52,349 bases of DNA from NCBI GenBank assembly GCA_963575745.1, contig CAUYUJ010011558.1:1180280-1232628 (forward strand), in the 5' to 3' direction. Below the pieces are notes generated by a model that did no database searches, was not told the origin of the DNA, and saw only the letters and a program-made list of their open reading frames with translations. Source of the stretch: Prorocentrum cordatum. Its lineage: Eukaryota > Sar > Dinophyceae > Prorocentrales > Prorocentraceae. Position 1 is the first letter of the stretch. Every line of letters starts with the position of its first letter. A program made the translations under genes and the position numbers. This document shows, piece after piece, positions 8,870-17,995 of this stretch.

Positions 8870-10594
8870 ATGTCGCAGTCGATCCCGCCGCGCCTCGCGC
8901 AGGGCTGCGAGCTTACGCCAGCCGACATCGAGAAGCTCCGCCTGGACGTCCACGCGCTCCACTCCGCTTGGGCGCGCGTGATCGCCTCAGGCGAGCAGTT
9001 CGACGGATGCAAGTTTTGCAAGCGCCCGTGGTCGACCCCTAACCCTGTAGTGAAAGACCGGGGCCACAAGCCGACGCTGGTGAGATGCAAACCTCGATCG
9101 TTAGCGCGCACTCACTGCAACACCTGCCTCTGCTCGCACCACTCCGGCGAGGACAAGGAGAGCTTGCGACAGGAAATCTCAGAGAGCCCTGAGAATCAGA
9201 CCGTCTGGAACGCCAAGGTGAAGACCAAAGAAGACTTGGCCAATGGACTTGCCCCTCGCACGTACACGAGGGGAGCGAGAAAGACGATCACGGGTAAAGA
9301 GAGCTGCATGCTGGAGCTCAAGTCGAACGTGGGCATCTTCTGGCCAGAGGACTTGTGGGCGAAGCACCACCCCGACAAGCCCGCGCTGAAAAAGGAGCTT
9401 AAAACTATCCCGACTCTTGGGAGGGGCGTCATCAGAGATGAGGAATTTGGCAGACCCATCGGCACCACAGACATGGCAAAAGTCCGACTCGCAGGCACCG
9501 AACACACGTCTACCGTGTATGATGGACATGATACCGAAGAATCTCGACGTTATTGGGCCATCGCGCAGAAACGCGCCAACATCAGCTCCTCGAGTGCTAC
9601 CGTGCACGAGGAAGGCCAGGCTCCGTACACCGTGCACTCCGTCTCCTTTGGCGGCACCAAGAAGAAGAAATCTGATGACGACGACGTCGACGACGTCTTC
9701 CAGGAGATGCTGGAACTATCCATCGGACCTGGATCTGGGAAAGTCAGTTCTGGCGGCGGCGGCGGCGGCACCGCCAGACCGCAGGCAGGAAAGAATCGCC
9801 AGCATAAGGGCTCCCTCGCCATGGCCCGCCTGACCAAGGAGGTGTCAACCAGCGAGGTGGCGCTCTTGAACGAGCAGCAGATGCTGAGGTCTTTGGCCAG
9901 CTCTGACAGCTTCGAGACGGTCACGGTGAAGACGATCGTTGCACTCGAGAACAAACTATCTTCCCGACTCAGCCCGGCCCTGATCCAAATCTACACTGAG
10001 AGCTACGTGCCCGAGGGCGGGACTGCAGCCGCTGTACCGACAGGCATTGATGTGTTGGGTAAGCTGCGGTCCGCGACAGAAGAGATCGCCGCAGTGAAGC
10101 CCCTCGTGGTGGAGCTCCACTCACCTACCAAGCATGCAGACGGCGGCAAGAAACTGCACGACCTGATCCGCAACCTGTCAGATGACTCCGTGGCTGGCAA
10201 ATTGACCCTCAAGTTGCCCAGCGCGCTGATCGAGGAGAGTATAGATCGGGAGCTCGCGATGTTTGCCTCTGACGGCCGTTATGATGAGTTCATGTCGGTG
10301 CTGAACTGCTCTGCCCGTCAGCCAGCTCCACCAACCGACGGATCCGAGGACCCCGTTTCACAGCGCACTGGATTGTGTCTTAATTCTGTTGGCGCAAATG
10401 TCAGGGCAGATGTTCAGACCGAGAAGCTTTTGAAATATTTGGTGAGCATCTTGCGGGTGGAGAACAACACTGATGCCTTTGTCAAGTTCATGACCAGCCT
10501 GCAGGTGGGGAGGGTGTTGTCGGCCGAGATGAGGGCCGAGTTCTCCGACTTGGTGAAGATCGCGTGCCCCCCCGATGGAGATGGAGGTCGATGA
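8870..10594 (+). CDS. Large helical protein, N-terminal part, Cys/His-rich start
   Basis: The ATG at 8870 (MSQSIPPRLAQGCELTP) is preferred over the longer open frame because the 27 residues upstream are poor. About 30-100 residues in lies CKFCKRPW, then single Cys residues and CNTCLCSHH, a likely zinc-binding cluster. After that come a Lys/Asp run (KKKKSDDDD), a poly-Gly linker and long Leu/Ala/Glu-rich helices. The frame ends in TGA within a 20-base overlap with the next frame. A run of seven C at 10567-10573 immediately precedes the switch, and one base less would fuse the two frames (CPPMEMEVDEM). I therefore treat this and the next three frames as one gene. Same strand as the methyltransferase. 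Function not recognised. Confidence 0.6.
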   Translation: MSQSIPPRLAQGCELTPADIEKLRLDVHALHSAWARVIASGEQFDGCKFCKRPWSTPNPVVKDRGHKPTLVRCKPRSLARTHCNTCLCSHHSGEDKESLRQEISESPENQTVWNAKVKTKEDLANGLAPRTYTRGARKTITGKESCMLELKSNVGIFWPEDLWAKHHPDKPALKKELKTIPTLGRGVIRDEEFGRPIGTTDMAKVRLAGTEHTSTVYDGHDTEESRRYWAIAQKRANISSSSATVHEEGQAPYTVHSVSFGGTKKKKSDDDDVDDVFQEMLELSIGPGSGKVSSGGGGGGTARPQAGKNRQHKGSLAMARLTKEVSTSEVALLNEQQMLRSLASSDSFETVTVKTIVALENKLSSRLSPALIQIYTESYVPEGGTAAAVPTGIDVLGKLRSATEEIAAVKPLVVELHSPTKHADGGKKLHDLIRNLSDDSVAGKLTLKLPSALIEESIDRELAMFASDGRYDEFMSVLNCSARQPAPPTDGSEDPVSQRTGLCLNSVGANVRADVQTEKLLKYLVSILRVENNTDAFVKFMTSLQVGRVLSAEMRAEFSDLVKIACPPDGDGGR

Positions 10595-11366
10595 GATGAC
10601 GGCGGTATGCGCCCGGATCAAGGACACGACAGACCGCAGGACATGCAAACCAATGACGCTCCTACCATCTGGCATCGAAGTCATTGCTTCAGGCGCTCGC
10701 TGGATTGAGCAGCGGGCCATCGACCATACCATCTCTGCCGAGTTCCGCGACATGCTGTCGAACGCCGAGGCAGTCAAGCAGAAGACGAACACCTCGTCAG
10801 CTACCTACACTGTATACACAGGCGATGGCAAAGGTGTCAGGCTACCCGATGCGCAGTTTTGGCAGGTGCTCCACAAGCAGCACTGCAAAGTCAAGGACCT
10901 GGCGTCGGTGGTCTTCACGACGCGGAACAACAACGCGTTCAACGAGACATTGTTGATGCTGAATTCCACGAGGGAGCTGCTGTCGTCCACAGCCAAGCGG
11001 ATCTTCGACGATGGCGCCAGCGAGCTCGCTGCCATCTGCCACGCGAAGTTCCTGCCCTCTAGCGGGGAGCCTGACACCGCCGCTCTGGAGGACGTGGTCA
11101 CGAAGATCGACGCGCTGCTTGCCCTGCCGATCTACAAGGCTAGCGACATCAGCTTGCACCACGTCGACGTTGAGGGCGGAGAATTTGTCACGGCCTTCGA
11201 GGCGGGCGCCGAACAGCGCCGGTCAAGCATGGCCACGCTCAAGTCGGCTCTCCCGTATCTGTCCGACCTCAAGTCGTGGCCGTGGATGAGCGATATCTCG
11301 CACGCCGCAGCGGACTACATCGCCGTCGTCGACGGCGACGCTACTGCCCTCGCAGACTTCAAGAAG
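10575..11366 (+). CDS. Large helical protein, second segment
   Basis: This continues the preceding protein in another frame from ATG 10575. It is all-helical and mixed-charge, with segments such as FRDMLSNAEAVKQKTNT and LFTTRN-like turns. Protein-like sequence ends at LADFKK (11361-11366), after which the frame dissolves into poly-Ser/Pro translated from a pyrimidine tract. I read that point as a donor site. No domain is recognised. It is probably the same protein as the neighbouring frames, not a separate gene. Confidence 0.55.
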
Positions 11367-11727
11367 GCAGGGCCTGCCTTTGCTGCCCTTGCTCCTGCTG
11401 CTCCTGCTCCTGCTTCTCCCCCTCCGACAGCCAACCGCTCCTCCGCCACTTCCTCCTCCTCTTCCGCCTCCGCATCCTTTTCCTCCTCTGCTTCCGCCTC
11501 CGCCTCCTCCTCCCCCCCCCCCTCCTCCCCCTCCCCCCCCCCTCCTCTCCCTCCTCCTCAACTCGTTTATCGGGGCTCCCGCCCCCCAGCCCCTTCCCGC
11601 CACTCACTGGGCGGGGGTCTGTTGGATGGTATTGAGCTCGTGAGGCACATGTGGTTGTGTTTGTCAGGGCGCTCGCCCCTGCCCCCCGCGAACTCACCTC
11701 GCTCTTGCGCCCGCCCCTCCTCCCCAG
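11367..11727 (+). other. Probable GC-AG intron with long pyrimidine tract
   Basis: Borders AAGAAG|GCAGGG and CTCCCCAG|GCTTGG, 361 bases, phase 0. Splicing links LADFKK to AWRAKPRQTGEAILQEK and corrects the frame between the two flanking segments. The interior is CCT/TCC-rich. GC donors are known in dinoflagellate genes, so this border is plausible, though it is inferred from reading frame alone. Confidence 0.6.
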
Positions 11728-12555
11728 GCTTGGCGCGCGAAGCCCCGGCAGACGGGCGAGGCGATCCTGCAGGAGAAGATCGCGGCGGCGGGGGAGCCCC
11801 TGGCGAAATTCATCGCCGCATTCGCAGACATGAATCCGTCGTCTGATTCAGAATGGTTCAAGGCTCGCGAGACATTCGATGATGCAGCGCAGTGGGGCTT
11901 CGAAACCGTGCTCGCGTTTGATGAGTCGACAGAGGCATTTGACACTGCTCTTGCTGCTGCCAGTCATCTGGGCCAAGCCTTTATCAACCAGGTCCACCGT
12001 CTGTTCGACATGGCGAAACAGATGCCTGCGGGCACTGCGTCCGCGCGTCCATTTGCGCAGCTGTGCATTGCGCCGACGTGCGCTGGAGCCGTGGTGATGT
12101 GCCTCAGGATAGCATCCTCGTCTGCTGATCGGACTGTTGTCATGTCGGAGCATATCCCCGACATGTGTGCTATGCGGGTTGGCCTGACGCAGCTCATGGA
12201 CGCCATCGCCCAGCTGGGGGGGGCGCAGGTCGCCCAGGTGATTGAGAGGGCGCGCGGGCTTGTGACTATGATTCGCTCCCAGACTCACAAGAAAGCTCAA
12301 TCATCCGTGGATGCAATCAAGCACGAGGCGGGCGCAACGGCAGCTGCTATGTCCGAGAGGCTGGAGGCCATCAAATGGACATCCGAGCTGCAGCAGCTAC
12401 TTGAAGATCCCGCGTCCAACCGTGATGCACTCCTTGAGAGGGTCACCGCAGCGACAATCACCCCTGTGATTGTTGGGTCCAAGGCACTCCTCGGCGCTGG
12501 ACACCTTGGATGCGGAATTTTTCCCGCCGGTGCTCGATCAGCTGCCGCCCGATAG
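11728..12555 (+). CDS. Large helical protein, third segment
   Basis: Coding resumes in phase at 11728 (AWRAKPRQTGEAILQEK), runs through an internal ATG at 11830, and ends at TAG 12553. Long amphipathic helices dominate (RLFDMAKQMPAG, MDAIAQLGGAQVAQVIERA). Protein-like sequence probably leaves this frame between 12470 and 12510, where the next frame takes over. No intron borders are obvious there, so a one-base change is the simpler explanation. Confidence 0.5.
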   Translation, partial: AWRAKPRQTGEAILQEKIAAAGEPLAKFIAAFADMNPSSDSEWFKARETFDDAAQWGFETVLAFDESTEAFDTALAAASHLGQAFINQVHRLFDMAKQMPAGTASARPFAQLCIAPTCAGAVVMCLRIASSSADRTVVMSEHIPDMCAMRVGLTQLMDAIAQLGGAQVAQVIERARGLVTMIRSQTHKKAQSSVDAIKHEAGATAAAMSERLEAIKWTSELQQLLEDPASNRDALLERVTAATITPVIVGSKALLGAGHLGCGIFPAGARSAAAR

Positions 12556-13123
12556 CATGGCCGCCTTCAAAGATGACCGCGCCCGCTGGACAGCTACCCT
12601 CGAGGCGGCCAAGGCAGCCGCCAATCAGCTGACTGCAGCATTGGCTCTCTTCCGCCCTCTGAAAGTCGGTGGGACGAGGCAAGCGCTGGCAGAGCGCGTG
12701 CTGAAAGTCAGCGACTCGCTGCCACCCGTCATCAGATCGTCGCTACTTAAGGCCGCGGGTGATTGCCCCACTGCTGCAGCTGTTCGTGAGGCCGAGAGCG
12801 CGGCCTCTTCTACGAAAGCCGCTGAGCTTCCGCCGAAATTATCTGACATTGCTAAAGAGTTAGATGCTCAGGTGGGCGGCCCTGCTAACCTGAAGAGGGC
12901 CGCGCCCAAGTCTGGAGCGACAAAGGTCGCCAGGCCCAGGATCGAGGCCGCCACGGCCGAGTTGCGTTCTCGCCTTGGCCAGGAGTTTGATGATGATGCC
13001 GCTGCGACGCCAAAGCCGAAGGCTAAGCCTAAAGCATCTGGTAAGAAAGCAGCAGGCAACGGCAAACGCAAAGCCGCCAAGACTGCGGGTTCGAGTCTCG
13101 ATGTATGGCTGTGCAAGTCGTAG
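12470..13123 (+). CDS. Large helical protein, C-terminal segment with basic tail
   Basis: Coding content starts near LDTLDAEFFPPVLDQLPPD and ends at TAG 13121. The last 60 residues are Lys/Ala/Pro-rich (PKPKAKPKASGKKAAGNGKR), like a histone H1-type tail or nuclear localisation signal, so a nuclear, DNA-associated role is possible but unproven. The frame has no good start of its own: a TGA lies just upstream at 12467. It therefore makes most sense as the end of the preceding protein. Confidence 0.5.
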   Translation: MLGPRHSSALDTLDAEFFPPVLDQLPPDSMAAFKDDRARWTATLEAAKAAANQLTAALALFRPLKVGGTRQALAERVLKVSDSLPPVIRSSLLKAAGDCPTAAAVREAESAASSTKAAELPPKLSDIAKELDAQVGGPANLKRAAPKSGATKVARPRIEAATAELRSRLGQEFDDDAAATPKPKAKPKASGKKAAGNGKRKAAKTAGSSLDVWLCKS

Positions 13124-13973
13124 GTTCTTCTGCACATGCAGTGTCTGCTTTGTGATAGGTGCGCACTGGGACTGGGTTGGATGGGTAGACCGTAGACAGG
13201 ATCCAGGATACCAGGATACGGGGTGCCAACTATACAGCTCACACCGCTGGGGTCGAATTCAATGCAAGAGCACGCGACTGCACTGCGGGTTTTCGTGTAA
13301 CGTGTGCTGGAACCGCCGCCGTTTTTACAACGGTTCAGTTGGCATTGCGCCTCAGCAAACATCATGCCCATCATCCTGCTCCTCCGCCTCCCTTTCCTGC
13401 CCCTCCTCCCTCCTCCTCCTCCTCCCTCCTCCTCCTCCTCCGGCGGGCCAGTTGCATGTATTCGGGCCCATGCGCTTTCGAGTGCCCTCCAACCCATCCG
13501 AGAGCTGCCACGCAGAACACGATTGGTTTTATCAGCTGGTGCTAGCTTCTGTTGGGCCCTCCTCCTCCTCCTCCCCCTCCTCCTCCTCCTCCTCCTCCTC
13601 CTCCTCCTCCTCCTCCTCCTCCCCCCTCCTTGTCAGTGGAAGCTAGCGCGGTCCTGCAGGGCAGACGGGCCCGGGCCAGCGCGTTAGCACGTCGAGCAGC
13701 CCCGACGGCAGGAGGGCGAGGATACGGCGGCGTGACAAGGATGAGATGCGCAAAGGGCGGCGGTGAGGAGCAGAGGAGCTGGCGGAAAGGGGAGGCATTT
13801 ATGATGCAGTGGTTGATGATGTGCGGTTGCCTAGGCGGCGCTCGACATGTCTGTTGGCGGCCGCTGCCCTTGCGTCTAAACAGCCGACGCCAATGATTGA
13901 ATGAGGGGTTGGGGGGCCTAAATATCGATGTAACATTCTCCGGCTCAACGCAGCCGTGCGAAACCAGGCCTCC
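13124..13973. other. Spacer with TCC microsatellites
   Basis: No gene seen. TCC-rich tracts occupy 13398-13441 and 13558-13627. The remainder is mixed sequence. Confidence 0.6.
13558..13627. repeat. TCC microsatellite
   Basis: Almost uninterrupted CCT units. Read in frame they give poly-Ser, poly-Pro or poly-Leu, which is not coding. Confidence 0.85.
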
Positions 13974-14819
13974 ATGAATCTCGTCACTACCACCACATCA
14001 TGTCAAGCCCCCCGCATCCTCCATGCCCCCCGATATTGCTGCTCAACTCATTTCGCAGCTACCCCGAACTCACTTCTCACGCGCCCGAACTCAGTGCAAG
14101 CCGCCCCCGAACTCACGCCACAATTCATTTCGCACACACCCGAATCCATTTCGCAAAACATTTCACACAGGCCCGAATACATTCCACACATCATTTCACA
14201 CATGCCCGAAACCACTTCACAAATCATTTCACACGCGTCCGAAACCATTTCACAAATCATTTCACACAGGCCCGAAATCATTTCACAAATCATTTCACAC
14301 ATGCCCGAAACCATTTCACAAATCATTTCACACACGCCCGAACCCATTTCACAATTCATTTCACACACTCCCCGAATCCATTTCACACCTAGGTTTTCAT
14401 TGCCGCCAAACGCTCTTGACGATGTACTATTTCAGCCTATCCAACCGATGATGGCCGAGGCCCACGTGTGCCATGATTGGTCGTCAGCCTTCATCCTGAT
14501 GGACGCCTGGATGGCCCCCGATCAAATCTCGCACGCGCACTTAGCGGAGGCCCGCATGCAGCTCGGCACCCCGCTCTGGCCGGCCAAGCTGTTAGCGTCG
14601 CTCTACAGGATGCCGAGGGCCGTGCGCCTCGAATTTTTCTGCCCCGATGGGCTGGCCATTATGGCGACGGCGCTGGCGGGAGATGCTTTCGCAACCATTT
14701 TCATGAAGGTCATGCTGTTCGCGCCGCTTGACACTGTGGCGGCGCTCGATCAATCGTCGGCGCCAGCAGTCGCGGTCGACGACTTGGCGCTCCAGCGTTG
14801 GGGGGTGCCGAGAGAATAG
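13974..14819 (+). CDS. ORF with 11-residue repeats and a globular C-terminus
   Basis: ATG 13974 to TAG 14817, 281 residues. Residues about 45-140 are copies of a degenerate 11-mer, consensus PETISQIISHM, encoded by a 33-bp tandem repeat. Because the repeat is a multiple of three, all three forward frames stay open across it, so openness there is no proof of coding. From about residue 150 the sequence is non-repetitive and protein-like (MMAEAHVCHDWSSAFILMD, then LGTPLWPAKLLASLYRMP). No family recognised. It may be the N-terminal remnant of the retroelement that follows. Confidence 0.4.
   Translation: MNLVTTTTSCQAPRILHAPRYCCSTHFAATPNSLLTRPNSVQAAPELTPQFISHTPESISQNISHRPEYIPHIISHMPETTSQIISHASETISQIISHRPEIISQIISHMPETISQIISHTPEPISQFISHTPRIHFTPRFSLPPNALDDVLFQPIQPMMAEAHVCHDWSSAFILMDAWMAPDQISHAHLAEARMQLGTPLWPAKLLASLYRMPRAVRLEFFCPDGLAIMATALAGDAFATIFMKVMLFAPLDTVAALDQSSAPAVAVDDLALQRWGVPRE
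14118..14392. repeat. 33-bp tandem repeat built on ATTTCACA
   Basis: About eight copies of a unit resembling CCCGAAACCATTTCACA plus AATCATTTCACACATG. Each unit holds two ATTTCAC words, the same word that forms the palindromes at 5.3-5.7 kb. Confidence 0.85.
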
Positions 14820-14849
14820 CGAAAGACTTCCCCACGGCGGCGTAGACCC

Positions 14850-15511
14850 TGGATCGCAACCGATCGAGATCGGGCCCAAGATTGCGGCCAAGAAGTCGGG
14901 GGTCCGATGGGTCCTGGTCCGTCACGAGGAGCTCAGGGACAAGCTGCAGCAGCTCCCGGGCAAGGCCACGGGCGCGCAAGACGTCAAGGAGGTGAGGAAC
15001 CCCACGCGTGGACCACACCGAGAGAGGGTGCAGGTCCAACGCGGCGCGCACGATGAGGACCGCGCAGACCAGACTGAGGCTGCCACGCATCAAGCGACTT
15101 TTGGGGCTTCGGCGTAGTCGGGCTGCAGCGGCCAAGGCAGCCTCGACGGGAATCGCACCCAGCCTCTCCTACGGAGTCAACTGCACGGGGCTCAACGACA
15201 TGGAGCTCTGGCAGGCCCGCACCATCATCGGGCGCGCAATCGCGCCTAGGCCGCATGGAAAGTCGCTCGCGGCCTGCCCCATGGTCGGGGACGCGAGGCT
15301 GATCGGCGCGATCTCCCCTGTGACGCCAGGGCCCCGCTTCATTTCGACTCGGGCCACCTGGGAAGACTGGCCCCCCGTCGCGCAGCTGGGCGCGGCGTTC
15401 GAGTGGGCGGCCAACGCTGCGAGCAGGTGGGGCCAGATCAAGGGCATCTGGGCTCGGCGGCGCTGTCGCTTCGGAGGCCCAGCTACGACCCGAAGGGGAT
15501 TCGCGAGGTGA
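14850..15511 (+). pseudogene. Decayed retroelement, region after the RT palm
   Basis: The main frame is 15008-15511. It contains ASTGIAPSLSYGVNCTGLND followed by ELWQARTIIG, PHGKSL and a GD element. This order resembles the segment that follows reverse transcriptase in non-LTR-type dinoflagellate retroelements; that is recall of family pattern, not a search. Just upstream, in another frame, RWVLVRHEELRDKLQQLPG also looks coding, so at least one frame change lies near 15000. No RT catalytic motif was found upstream, so the element is 5'-truncated. Confidence 0.45.
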
Positions 15512-15779
15512 TCAGGCCGCCGGGAGAGGTGCTCGACCTGCTCGACATCTCGCCGCGGCACGTCAAGAAGGTGCCCATCGTGCACATCAAGACGCGGCAG
15601 CTGAGGCAGTTGGCCCGCGGCACCCGCGGCGACCTGGCGCCGGGAGGCTTGCGCCCCGCACATCAGGCACTGGATCAACAACGGCACGGACAGCACCTTT
15701 GTGGCCCGCAAATGGAGGAGCCTCACTCACGACGAGAGGGGCCACTTGAGGTCGGCGGTGGTGCAAGGGCAATGGCCCA
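15460..15779 (+). pseudogene. Decayed retroelement, linker segment
   Basis: Protein-like sequence changes frame twice here. First comes RRPSYDPKGIREVIRPPG with LDLLDISPRHVKKVP (to about 15650), then IRHWINNGTDSTFVARKWR with SLTHDERGHLRSAVV (about 15660-15775). Together they bridge the preceding segment and the RNase H-like part. No stop-free path exists in one frame. Confidence 0.4.
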
Positions 15780-16646
15780 ATGACAGGCGGCACTTTGCGG
15801 CGCCGAGGCTGGCGCCCCCCCCTTGCTGTCAGCTGCGCCCAGCCACTCTGGGCACGCTTCGGCGCCGCCACTTGGAGCGCCAAGAGAGTTGGCAGAGCTA
15901 CACTACCTACCGAGATCGAAAAGCTCAAGGCCTCCAGCACGAGCGTCACCACTCAGACGCGGGTGGAGAGACTGTTGCTGCCAGAGCCCCACCACGCACG
16001 GAGGCCGCCTGGAGACGATTTGTTGGCGCATGCGCAGTGGATCGAAGGAGACGACGGCGCGCCCTTCGCTCGCGCGGATCACTACGCGAACGGCGCGGTC
16101 TGCGAGGCCGACCACTCTTCGGCAACCTCAGCGAGCGCGTTGGCGGAGCTTCCGCCAGGAGGGCCGCGCGAGGACCCGCGGCCAAAGGCTGCAGCGCAGG
16201 CGCTGTGTGCGCCTCTCGCTGGGCCTCTGCAGTCGATCGACGGGGCGGAGCTGCCGGGGCCCCTCGCGCTGCAGAAATTCCCCCCGCCGCCCATCACTGC
16301 GTCTTTCGACGCTTCCTGCGTCGCCGAAGGGCCGTTGGAGCGGGGCCGCGCAGCCGCCGCCAAGGCGACGGCTGCCGGGGGAGCTCTGCAGCGCAGGGCG
16401 CGGCAGGCCCTCAACGACTTCGGCGGGCTTGGCGAGGAGGCTCTCGCCATCCAGAAGGTCATGGGCCATGCTGCCGCGAAGGGCGCGGGAGCTGGCGCTA
16501 CCACCACGAGGGGCAGGCGCGGCAGCATGGAAACCGACAGGTGCGCCAAGTTCGCGGCGGAGGTCTTCCGCTCTTCTGCTAGCACGAGGCTCGCTCGGGC
16601 GAGGCGCGCGCCCCCCCTCGACGGAGTAGCCCGCTGGGTCGGATGA
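15780..16646 (+). pseudogene. Degenerate RNase H domain of a retroelement
   Basis: A 288-residue frame ends in TGA at 16644. Around residues 145-250 it has the succession GPLQSIDGAELPGPLAL, then ITASFDASCVAEGPLERGR, then KVMGHAAAKG and METDRCAKFAAEVF. This mirrors type I RNase H: a Glu in a helix, an Asp in a strand with a following V-x-G, a K-x-x-G-H-A turn, and a final D-x-x-A-K helix. The first catalytic Asp is not evident, and an Ala-rich frame suggests decay. In the retroelement it would have removed template RNA. Confidence 0.5.
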
Positions 16647-16649
16647 GCA

Positions 16650-17394
16650 GGGGTCGAGGCGCAACTCCCCGTGGATTTCGACGAACTACAAGGAGCGCAA
16701 GAAGGGCCCCCCGCTCTCGCTGACCAGGCACGACGCGGTCTGAATCGAGAATGGTGGCATCCAGCGCAGGAGGTTCTTCATGCCGGCGGGGAATGAGAAC
16801 AGCATCAGGGAGCTCCACTCGCGCGCCTGCAACGAGAAGGCGTTCGTGCCCGCGGCCAGCGGGGCCAAGAGGAGGCCTGCCGCGCCGGCGCCCTCTGCCG
16901 CGGGGGCCGCGGCCGCGGCGTTGGCAGCTGCGAGCAGGATCGATGCTGGGCATCTGGAGCAGGAGGATGCTGCCCTTTCCTTGCCCACGGTTCCGCGCGG
17001 CGACGGCGCGACGTCGGGCTCGGGCGTCTCAGGCCTCGGGAGCGAGCACGACCTCGAAGGCGCCAATGGCTATTGAGTCTGCAGGAGGTCAAAGGCAAGC
17101 ACAGGCTTCTCGGAGGGGCGCGCTAGCCTGCAGCTTCGGAAGATCGGGTTCAATCGCGCAGGCCTGGACCCCGAGATTGGACGTCCGCAGAAGCGTCTCG
17201 CATCTCTTCTTTGACGAGCTCGGCTTCTGGCGGACGCGGTGGGCCCTCTGTGCCAGGCGAGAGCGGCCGCGCCTTTGCGCGGCCCTGCTGCAGCCCAACA
17301 AGGGCGCCACGCCGCCGCGAGCGGACGGCGCGCGCAGCGCGTGCCGCGCACCAGATGAACAAGGCCCCAGATGTTGCTCTCGCATGCGGGACTC
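16650..17394. other. Stretch after the retroelement remnant
   Basis: A 98-residue open frame (16780-17076) with an Ala-rich middle may be a tail of the retroelement, but shows no motif. The rest holds nothing recognisable. Confidence 0.35.
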
Positions 17395-17995
17395 CCGCCT
17401 AGCACAGCGCTTCGTGGCCAAATACGGAGATCCACCGAAGGCCCCAGTGGCTGCGCTCGCACGCGGGACCCCTGCGCTGCACAGCGCTCCGTGGCCCATA
17501 GTGAGCTCCCCTCCTTGACTCAGCCCTCATCAGTATGCGCCACCCCCACCCTACACAGCGCTCCGCGGCTCCGTAGGGAGCTCCACCGAAGGCCCCAGTG
17601 GCTGCGGCCGCACGCGGGACCCCCACCCAGTACAGCGTTTCGCGGCGCCTTAGGCCCTAGTGGCTGCGCTCGCATGCGGGACCCCCGCCCAGCACAGCGC
17701 TCCGTGGCCCCATAGGGAGCTCTACCGAAGGCCCCAGTGGCTGCGGTCGCACGCAGGACCCCCGCCCAATACACCGCTCCGTGGCCCCATAGGGAGCCCC
17801 ACCGAAGGTTTCAGTGGCTGTGGTCGCACGCGGTTCCACCATCCAGTACAGCGCTTCGTGGCCCCAAAGGGGTTTCCTCTCGAAGGCCTCAGTGGCGGTG
17901 TCCGCATGCGTTCCCCCCACCAAATACAGCGCTTCGCGGCCCCAGAGTGGGTTCCGCGTAAGGCCCCAGTGGCAGTGCCCACATGGCGGCCCCGC
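17395..17995. repeat. 77-bp minisatellite, about eight copies
   Basis: Units begin near AGCACAGCGCTCCGTGGCCC, continue with ATAGGGAGCTCCACCGAAGG and CCCCAGTGGCTGCGGTCGCA, and end in GCGGGACCCCCGCC. Copies start near 17401, 17476, 17553, 17630, 17692, 17769, 17846 and 17925. Two are shortened or diverged, near 17510 and 17650. The reading frames over it repeat PLGPSVELPMGPRSAVLGGG-like peptides and are not genes. Confidence 0.85.

Noticed and set aside
9550-9954. Minus-strand open frames over the helical gene
   Set aside because: They mirror a well-supported plus-strand protein and have no motif of their own.
14118-14392. CRISPR-like array
   Set aside because: The unit is a continuous 33-bp tandem repeat without unique spacers, in a eukaryotic setting with no cas genes.
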